Shown: in pieces, positions 57,990-64,000 of the stretch
How the letters are laid out: every line of letters begins with the position of its first letter
Position numbering within the stretch: position 1 is the stretch's first letter
Assembly (NCBI RefSeq): GCF_004168585.1
Contig: NZ_PGVH01000029.1
Location: 242,209-306,208, forward strand
Direction: 5' to 3'
Origin: Shewanella sp. OPT22
GTDB lineage: Bacteria; Pseudomonadota; Gammaproteobacteria; Enterobacterales; Shewanellaceae
DNA: 64,000 bases
Notes under the pieces: generated by a model
The model's database searches: none
What the model saw: only the letters and a program-made list of their open reading frames with translations
What the model was told of the DNA's origin: nothing
Position numbers and translations under genes: made by a program

Positions 57990-59003
57990 TTACACTCTTT
58001 CTAGTGTATCTAAATGCCACCTTGGTTGACCTTTAACAGCAAGTTCTTCATTTTGCCCAGCTTTCAGACGCTGCATTCCCGCATAAGCGATCATGGCACC
58101 ATTATCAGTACAGAATTCTGAACGAGGATAAAAAACTTCACCACCCAATTTTTGCATCATTTCAGCTAAATCTGCACGTAAGCGAATGTTTGCACTAACA
58201 CCACCCGCAATCACTAGACGTTTTCGGTTTGTTTGCTTTAAAGCACGCTTACATTTGATCATTAACGTATCAACAACAGCTTCTTCAAAGGCTCTGGCAA
58301 TGTTTGCTCGAGTTTGTTCATCATCAGCTTCAGCTGCGATAGTGTTTGCTGCAAAGGTTTTTAAACCTGAGAAACTAAAATTCAAACCAGGTCTGTCCGT
58401 CATTGGGCGTGGAAATTTGTATTTAGCTGGTTCACCTTTGGCAGCAAGTTTTGCCAAACGTGGGCCACCCGGATAATCCAACCCCATCAATTTAGCCGTT
58501 TTATCAAAAGCTTCACCAGCAGCATCGTCGACAGACTCACCCAAGACTTCGTACTGACCAATGCCTTTAACATCCACCAACATGCTATGACCGCCAGAAA
58601 CTAACAAAGCTACAAACGGGAATTCAGGTGGTGTTTCTTCGAGCATAGGTGCAAGTAAATGTCCTTCCATATGATGAACACCAATTGCAGGGATCCCAAG
58701 CGAAAATGCAAGAGAACGTCCAACACAAGCGCCAACGAGCACAGCACCTATTAAACCTGGGCCCTTGGTATAGGCAATACCATCCAAATTACCAAATTCA
58801 AGGTTAGCTTTATTTAATGCTTCACGAATCAATGGAATAATTTTGCGAACGTGATCTCTTGAAGCAAGCTCAGGCACAACCCCACCATAATCAGCGTGCA
58901 GCTTAACTTGACTATATAAGGTATGAGACAACAAACCTTGTTTATCATCATAAACGGCAATGCCCGTTTCATCACATGAGGTTTCAATACCTAAAATTCG
59001 CAT
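57990..59003 (-). CDS. tsaD: tRNA threonylcarbamoyladenosine transferase TsaD
   Basis: The product is 337 residues with the ASKHA fold: [17 protein letters not shown], the iron-binding [15 protein letters not shown] and [13 protein letters not shown]. With TsaB/E it adds threonylcarbamoyl to A37 of ANN-decoding tRNAs. It is divergent from rpsU, the standard tsaD / rpsU arrangement. Confidence 0.97.
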   Translation of the reverse strand: MRILGIETSCDETGIAVYDDKQGLLSHTLYSQVKLHADYGGVVPELASRDHVRKIIPLIREALNKANLEFGNLDGIAYTKGPGLIGAVLVGACVGRSLAFSLGIPAIGVHHMEGHLLAPMLEETPPEFPFVALLVSGGHSMLVDVKGIGQYEVLGESVDDAAGEAFDKTAKLMGLDYPGGPRLAKLAAKGEPAKYKFPRPMTDRPGLNFSFSGLKTFAANTIAAEADDEQTRANIARAFEEAVVDTLMIKCKRALKQTNRKRLVIAGGVSANIRLRADLAEMMQKLGGEVFYPRSEFCTDNGAMIAYAGMQRLKAGQNEELAVKGQPRWHLDTLERV

Positions 59004-59233
59004 TTTTTGATCATTCTTAACATTCTACAGGGCGTGCAATTCTACAGAGTGTGTTATTATAAAACCAGCAGATCAGCTAAGATCGCAAAATGATCAAATG
59101 ATCTGTCGGTTTACCTCTTTACAAACAAACTGTCCTGAGTGTAAAATTCCGAACCATTTTTTAATCAACCTCGATTGATTTCGGCTTTTAGCTGATACTT
59201 TCGACACAACTTACACCTAAGGGGTGATGGCGT

Positions 59234-59449
59234 ATGCCAATCATTAAAGTACGTGAAAACGAACCATTCGACGTAGCTCTACGTCGTTTCAAGCGCTCTT
59301 GTGAAAAAGCTGGAATTCTAGCTGACGTACGTGCTCGTGAATTCTACGAGAAGCCAACTACTGCACGTAAACGCGCTAAAGCGGCTGCAGTAAAGCGTCT
59401 TGCTAAGAAGCTTTCTCGCGAAAACGCACGTCGCGTACGTTTATACTAA
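59234..59449 (+). CDS. rpsU: 30S ribosomal protein S21
   Basis: The product is 71 residues, [20 protein letters not shown] at the start and [14 protein letters not shown] at the end: the full S21. Shine-Dalgarno aaggggtga lies upstream. It heads the rpsU-yqeY-dnaG-rpoD macromolecular synthesis cluster. Confidence 0.98.
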   Translation: MPIIKVRENEPFDVALRRFKRSCEKAGILADVRAREFYEKPTTARKRAKAAAVKRLAKKLSRENARRVRLY

Positions 59450-59455
59450 TCCGTT

Positions 59456-59899
59456 ATGAGCCTAATTGATCAGCTAAAAGACCAAATGAAAAAAGCCATG
59501 ATTGCCAAAGAGAAGGCAAGATTGGGCACAATTCGTTTGGCATTATCAGCCATCAAACAGATTGAAGTGGATACCCGCGAATCTCTGAATGATGATCAGG
59601 TAATAGCGGTCTTAACCAAAATGGTTAAACAGCGTCGTGATTCAATAACTCAATATGAGTCAGCGAATCGACCTGAGCTTGCCGAAATTGAAGCAGCGGA
59701 AATTTCTGTTTTAGAAACTTTCTTGCCTCAACCGCTTACTGCAGATGAAGTCGAAGCTATCGTTGCTGAAACTGTTGCAGAAGTTGGCGCAGCATCCATG
59801 GCGGATATGGGCAAAGTAATGGGTGCGTTAAAAAGCAAACTTCAAGGACGTGCAGACATGAGCGCCGTAGGCGGTCTAGTTCGTGCAAAATTGAAATAA
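59456..59899 (+). CDS. yqeY: GatB/YqeY domain protein
   Basis: The product is 147 residues of the YqeY family, which resembles the tail domain of GatB: ARLGTIRLALSAIKQ, FLPQPLTADEVEAIV and DMGKVMGALKSKLQGRADM. Function unknown, possibly tRNA-related. It is 6 bp after rpsU. A terminator with a duplicated arm follows, between yqeY and dnaG. Confidence 0.95.
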   Translation: MSLIDQLKDQMKKAMIAKEKARLGTIRLALSAIKQIEVDTRESLNDDQVIAVLTKMVKQRRDSITQYESANRPELAEIEAAEISVLETFLPQPLTADEVEAIVAETVAEVGAASMADMGKVMGALKSKLQGRADMSAVGGLVRAKLK

Positions 59900-59917
59900 A
59901 GCACTTTAACGTTACAA

Positions 59918-59950
59918 CAAGCCGTGCCTTTTGCGCGGCTTGTTTGTTTT
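59918..59950 (+). terminator. Terminator between yqeY and dnaG
   Basis: caagccgtgc (59918-59927) pairs with gcgcggcttg (59933-59942), one G-U pair, followed by tttgtttt. This may attenuate transcription into dnaG, as known for E. coli rpsU-dnaG-rpoD. Confidence 0.75.
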
Positions 59951-59982
59951 AAATTTTTGCGCGGCTTGTTTGTTTTAAATTT
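59931..59982 (+). repeat. Perfect 26-bp tandem duplication of terminator arm
   Basis: The unit beginning ttgcgcggcttgtttg occurs twice back to back, 59931-59956 and 59957-59982. The second copy repeats the 3' arm and the T-rich tail of the yqeY-dnaG terminator. Confidence 0.95.
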
Positions 59983-60100
59983 AAACTAAATAGTTAATAT
60001 TTTTAGAAAATACTATTAAACTTATTTTAGTTGTAATTTCTAAGATTATTACCTTCTTCCAGAATATCTGGTTTACACATTTTCTTTATCAAGTGGAACT

Positions 60101-61831
60101 ATGGCAATACCTCGTGATTTCATCAATGAGCTCGTTGCTCGTACTGACATTGTTGAATTAGTTGGCCGTAAGGTACAACTAAAAAAAGCAGGTAAAAACT
60201 ACTCTGCTTGTTGCCCATTTCACAGCGAAAAAACGCCTTCTTTTACTGTTAGCCAAGATAAGCAGTTTTATCATTGCTTTGGTTGTGGCGCTCATGGTAA
60301 CGCTATTGACTTCGTTATGGAGTACGACCGACTTGAGTTTGTTGATGCCATCGAAGACTTAGCTGGACAACTAGGATTACAAGTCCCACAAGAAAAAGGC
60401 ATCGGTCAGCGCAAAGATCCTAATGTCAGTCGTGATTTGTATGAGTTAATGGATGAAGCAAGTCGCTTTTATCACAATCAACTCAAACAGAACCCCGATA
60501 AAGATAAAGTCCAAAAGTATCTTGAATATCGAGGCTTATCTTCAGAAGTTGTTGAACATTTCAATATTGGTTTTGCCCCTGATGGCTGGGATAATCTTTT
60601 AGGTCGATATCGCCAGAATCAAGATGCCCAAAACAAGCTCGTTACTACAGGTATGGTTATCGCAAACGATAATGGTAAACGTTATGACCGTTTTCGTGAC
60701 CGATTGATGTTCCCGATTCGCGATCGTCGAGGCCGAGTTATTGGTTTTGGTGGTCGTGTTTTAGGTGATGGCACACCAAAATACTTGAATTCTCCAGAAA
60801 CGCCCATATTTCATAAGGGTAATGAGTTATACGGCTTATATGAAGTTAAACAGCGTCACAGGAACCCTAAGACCATTCTGATTGTCGAAGGTTATATGGA
60901 CGTTGTTGCACTCGCACAATTTGGTGTTGACTACGCTGTTGCTTCATTAGGAACCGCAACGACCGCAGATCAATTGCAGCTATTGCTTCGTAATGCAGAA
61001 CAGATTGTCTGCTGTTATGATGGTGATAGAGCTGGACAAGAAGCGGCATGGCGCGCACTAGAAACTGCATTGCCGTTATTAAAGCCGGGCGATCAAATTA
61101 AATTTATGTTCCTTGAGCAAGGCGAAGACCCTGACTCTATGGTGCGTAAAATTGGTAAAGATGCGTTTGAAGAATTGATTGCCAATGCGCAATCGCTCAA
61201 TGACTTTATGTTCACCAATTTAAGCTCAGAAGCTAATGGTGATAAGAGTAAGTTTGCGAAAATTGCATTGGACTTAATTGGTAAAATTAAAGATCCAATT
61301 TTACAGAATCTACTGTTGGAAAACTTATCCCACAAAGTCGGGATGAACAGCAGCGAAGAACTTAAAAAGAAATTAGGTTTTAACGCACAAGCGGCTAAAG
61401 CAAACCCACTTGGTGCCAAAGGTATAAAAGGCCGTGGTACCCCACTACGTTTAGCGATTTCGCTTTTAGTGCAAAAACCAACTATAGGTACAAACCTACC
61501 TATGCAACCAGCCTTATCGCATTTATCAATGCCTGGGCTGGACTTGTTGATCCAGTTATTGGATTTAACACGTAATGAGGAATTAACCAGCGCTCAGTTA
61601 ATCGAGCTTTATCGAGATAAACCAGAGTTCAATACTCTAAAGAAATTAGCGCAATGGGATCACCAAATTACGGACAAAAATCTTCAACATGAGTTTAAAA
61701 AGTCGCTCGTTTGGTTAAATAACCAATATTTGGAACAGCGTTATCAAGAACTCAGTTTGAAGTCTACACATACGAAAGAAGAGCGAGTTCAATTACAAAA
61801 ATTGATCTCCATTATCAAAAGCCAGAAGTAA
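60101..61831 (+). CDS. dnaG: DNA primase
   Basis: The product is 576 residues. N-terminal zinc finger (CCPFHSEKTPSF and FYHCFGCGAHGN), TOPRIM core (ILIVEGYMDVVALAQFGV and CYDGDRAGQEAAW), and a C-terminal helicase-binding part. It makes RNA primers at the fork. It stands after the terminator at 59918 and before rpoD. Confidence 0.98.
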   Translation: MAIPRDFINELVARTDIVELVGRKVQLKKAGKNYSACCPFHSEKTPSFTVSQDKQFYHCFGCGAHGNAIDFVMEYDRLEFVDAIEDLAGQLGLQVPQEKGIGQRKDPNVSRDLYELMDEASRFYHNQLKQNPDKDKVQKYLEYRGLSSEVVEHFNIGFAPDGWDNLLGRYRQNQDAQNKLVTTGMVIANDNGKRYDRFRDRLMFPIRDRRGRVIGFGGRVLGDGTPKYLNSPETPIFHKGNELYGLYEVKQRHRNPKTILIVEGYMDVVALAQFGVDYAVASLGTATTADQLQLLLRNAEQIVCCYDGDRAGQEAAWRALETALPLLKPGDQIKFMFLEQGEDPDSMVRKIGKDAFEELIANAQSLNDFMFTNLSSEANGDKSKFAKIALDLIGKIKDPILQNLLLENLSHKVGMNSSEELKKKLGFNAQAAKANPLGAKGIKGRGTPLRLAISLLVQKPTIGTNLPMQPALSHLSMPGLDLLIQLLDLTRNEELTSAQLIELYRDKPEFNTLKKLAQWDHQITDKNLQHEFKKSLVWLNNQYLEQRYQELSLKSTHTKEERVQLQKLISIIKSQK

Positions 61832-61908
61832 AGAAGGCGTTTCTTTTCTTTAATCTTTTTGATTTATACAAGGATGTATAAAAGAGTGCATATTCGTGAC
61901 TCAGCAAG

Positions 61909-61936
61909 TTGCATCTTGCTATAGCACGAGTATAAT
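61909..61936 (+). promoter_or_regulatory. Sigma-70-type promoter upstream of rpoD
   Basis: TTGCAT (61909-61914), a 16-bp spacer and TATAAT (61931-61936). A perfect -10 lies 90 bp before the rpoD start. It is predicted from the pattern only. Confidence 0.65.
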
Positions 61937-62025
61937 TGACGCTTTGCGTAATTCTTGGTTACGCCCAGAATTTTAGCAGTTCGTCGTAAACTGTTACCAA
62001 CTTTTACCCAAATTGGATGATATCT

Positions 62026-63852
62026 ATGGATCATACTCCGCAGTCGCAACTTAAGCTGTTACTTGCCAAAGGTAAAGAACAAGGTTACCTGACTTATGCA
62101 GAAGTGAACGATCACTTACCTGCAGACATGGTCGATTCAGACCAGATCGAAGATATTATCCAGATGATAAATGACATGGGTATACGTGTGTTTGAAGAAG
62201 CACCGGATGCCGATGAAATCATGATGTCGGAAGACAGCACAGATGAAGATGCAGCAGAAGAAGCTGCAGCTGCGCTGGCAACAGTGGAAAGCGAAATTGG
62301 TCGCACCACTGACCCTGTTCGTATGTACATGCGTGAAATGGGCACAGTAGAGCTACTGACCCGCGAAGGCGAAATTGTAATCGCAAAACGCATCGAAGAA
62401 GGGATTAACACAGTTCAAGGCTCTGTTGCTGAATACCCACAAGCTATCTCAATGATGCTTGAGCAATTCGACAGATACGAAGCCGAAGAAATTCGTTTAT
62501 CCGATATTATCTCTGGATTTGTAAACCCTGATGAAGACGATGTCGCACCAACTGCAACCCATGTAGGTTCAGAACTTCCTCAAGAAGAACTTGATAGCGA
62601 CGATGATGACGATGATGAAGAAGAGGAAGAAGGCAACAAAGGGCCTGATCCTGAGGAAGCGAAAGAACGTTTCACTCAACTTCGTAATCTCTATGAAATA
62701 GCACAAAACACCATTGCTGAGAAAGGTCGAGATAACCACCACTCTGTAAAAGCATTATTTGAACTTGGAGAAGACTTCAAAGAATTCAAATTAATGCCTA
62801 AGCAGTTCGACATGCTGGTTAGAAGCATGCGAAGCATGATGGACAGAGTTCGTGTTCAAGAACGCTTGATCATGAAGTTCACTGTTGAACACGCAAAAAT
62901 GCCTAAGAAAAACTTTATCAAGTTATTTGGTGGAAGCGAGGCGAGCTCTGAGTGGTTTACAACTGAATTAGATGCAGGTAAAGCTTACTCAGAAGCATTA
63001 GGTCGTGTTAAAGATGACGTTCTACGCTGCATCAGCAAACTGCAAGCTGTTGAGCAAGAAACAGGTCTTAGTATTTCGGCAATTAAAGACATCAACCGTC
63101 GTATGTCGATTGGTGAAGCAAAAGCTCGCCGTGCTAAGAAAGAAATGGTTGAAGCGAACTTACGTCTAGTAATTTCGATTGCTAAGAAGTACACCAACCG
63201 TGGTTTACAATTCTTGGATTTAATTCAAGAAGGTAACATCGGCTTGATGAAGGCAGTTGATAAGTTCGAATACCGTCGTGGTTATAAGTTCTCAACTTAT
63301 GCTACTTGGTGGATTCGACAGGCGATTACTCGTTCGATTGCTGACCAAGCACGTACCATCCGTATTCCGGTTCACATGATTGAAACCATCAATAAGTTGA
63401 ACCGTATTTCGCGTCAGATGTTACAAGAAATGGGTCGTGAGCCATCTCCTGAAGAACTTGCTGAACGCATGCAAATGCCTGAGGATAAAATCCGTAAGGT
63501 ACTTAAGATTGCTAAAGAGCCTATCTCCATGGAAACCCCTATCGGTGATGATGAAGATTCGCATTTAGGTGATTTTATCGAGGATACTACCCTCGAATTG
63601 CCACTTGATAGCGCAACAGGCGAAAGTCTTAAGAATGCAACGCATGAAGTGTTAGCAGGCTTAACAGCAAGAGAAGCAAAAGTACTTCGTATGCGTTTTG
63701 GTATTGATATGAACACTGACCACACGCTTGAAGAAGTCGGTAAGCAGTTTGACGTTACCCGTGAACGTATTCGTCAGATTGAGGCAAAAGCATTACGTAA
63801 GCTTCGCCACCCTTCTCGCTCAGAGATTTTAAAATCTTTCTTGGATGAGTAA
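62026..63852 (+). CDS. rpoD: RNA polymerase sigma factor RpoD (sigma-70)
   Basis: The product is 608 residues from ATG 62026 ([20 protein letters not shown]), with tggatga upstream; the ATG at 62017 is less likely. Region 1.1 (1-80), the acidic non-conserved stretch ([11 protein letters not shown] near 190), and regions 2-4 ([56 protein letters not shown]) are present. It directs RNA polymerase to housekeeping promoters. It ends the cluster. Confidence 0.98.
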   Translation: MDHTPQSQLKLLLAKGKEQGYLTYAEVNDHLPADMVDSDQIEDIIQMINDMGIRVFEEAPDADEIMMSEDSTDEDAAEEAAAALATVESEIGRTTDPVRMYMREMGTVELLTREGEIVIAKRIEEGINTVQGSVAEYPQAISMMLEQFDRYEAEEIRLSDIISGFVNPDEDDVAPTATHVGSELPQEELDSDDDDDDEEEEEGNKGPDPEEAKERFTQLRNLYEIAQNTIAEKGRDNHHSVKALFELGEDFKEFKLMPKQFDMLVRSMRSMMDRVRVQERLIMKFTVEHAKMPKKNFIKLFGGSEASSEWFTTELDAGKAYSEALGRVKDDVLRCISKLQAVEQETGLSISAIKDINRRMSIGEAKARRAKKEMVEANLRLVISIAKKYTNRGLQFLDLIQEGNIGLMKAVDKFEYRRGYKFSTYATWWIRQAITRSIADQARTIRIPVHMIETINKLNRISRQMLQEMGREPSPEELAERMQMPEDKIRKVLKIAKEPISMETPIGDDEDSHLGDFIEDTTLELPLDSATGESLKNATHEVLAGLTAREAKVLRMRFGIDMNTDHTLEEVGKQFDVTRERIRQIEAKALRKLRHPSRSEILKSFLDE

Positions 63853-63949
63853 GATAGATAAGCAAGTAACTATATGATGTAAAAAAGGCTGATTTTAAAT
63901 CATAATGCCGATCGTTTAAGACACTTGAACGATCATTGAGAAGCTTCAT

Positions 63950-63982
63950 AATCGGTTACAACCTTGTTGTAGCCGATTTTTT
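63950..63982 (+). terminator. Terminator after rpoD
   Basis: aatcggttacaac (63950-63962) pairs with gttgtagccgatt (63966-63978), one G-U pair, then a T-run. A second, weaker hairpin (gatcgtttaag / cttgaacgatc) stands at about 63910-63934. Confidence 0.85.
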
Positions 63983-64000
63983 ATGCCTGATTTTTCCAAA

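Noticed and set aside
63855..64000. tRNA-like foldback after rpoD
   Set aside because: The paired arms are two terminator-type hairpins; no cloverleaf or anticodon arm is present.

Overview
The window looks like a chromosomal segment of a marine gammaproteobacterium of the order Alteromonadales, close to Shewanella and relatives. This rests on low GC by eye and on gene pairs typical of that group: mutY-yggX, ybgA-phrB, tyrS-mepM-anmK, nrdR-ribD-ribE-ribBA-ribH-nusB-thiL-pgpA, ppnN-xni-DUF3192, and tsaD/rpsU-yqeY-dnaG-rpoD. A rhombosortase-type GlyGly-CTERM tail on one protein and a TIGR02922-like small protein fit the same group. I do not name a genus. I see no rRNA, tRNA, CRISPR array or intact insertion sequence.

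Layout. 1-0.6 kb: the end of mutY, then yggX. 0.6-16 kb: a mosaic of accessory genes. It holds an NhaC antiporter, an FAD oxidoreductase/GNAT/threonine aldolase block, a protein that looks like a CE-clan (Ulp1/YopJ-type) cysteine protease effector, two SDR enzymes, an isoaspartyl peptidase, two paralogous secreted Asp-box proteins and DUF805, DUF4442 and DUF368 proteins. 15-25 kb: DUF523-DUF1722/photolyase, a Lon-like protease, a YeeN-type YebC protein, TyrRS, an M23 endopeptidase and AnmK. 25-31 kb: a copper/kynurenine-type MbnP-MbnH pair, divergent from a large choice-of-anchor B protein with a GlyGly-CTERM tail. 31-39 kb: riboflavin, thiamine and one-carbon genes with nusB, nrdR and pgpA. 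39-47 kb: ettA, a Gdx/SugE exporter, a NYN protein, YbgC, an EAL and an HDOD protein, and trhP. 47-49 kb: trhA, then about 0.8 kb of palindrome-rich repeat DNA and an orphan membrane gene. 49-57 kb: an M61 peptidase, a diguanylate cyclase, ppnN, xni and small proteins. 56.8-57.9 kb: a stand-alone ExoY/CyaA/edema-factor-type nucleotidyl cyclase. 58-64 kb: the tsaD / rpsU-yqeY-dnaG-rpoD macromolecular synthesis cluster.

How the genes fit together. Most of the window is housekeeping. The riboflavin set runs on the minus strand from nrdR/ribD to nusB; its ribBA has lost the GTP cyclohydrolase II zinc cysteines, so a separate ribA must be elsewhere. The c-di-GMP genes (an EAL protein with degenerate GGDEF, an HDOD protein and a GGEEF cyclase) lie within 10 kb but are not one operon.

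Most unusual content: (1) an ExoY-like cyclase toxin with its catalytic residues visible and no toxin or secretion genes beside it; (2) an orphan CE-clan protease-like protein with His/Asp/Gln/Cys in the right order and spacing; (3) MbnP/MbnH paired with a GlyGly-CTERM surface protein. Items 1 and 2 suggest that the organism delivers effectors into eukaryotic hosts or grazers. That is inference: no secretion system is in the window.
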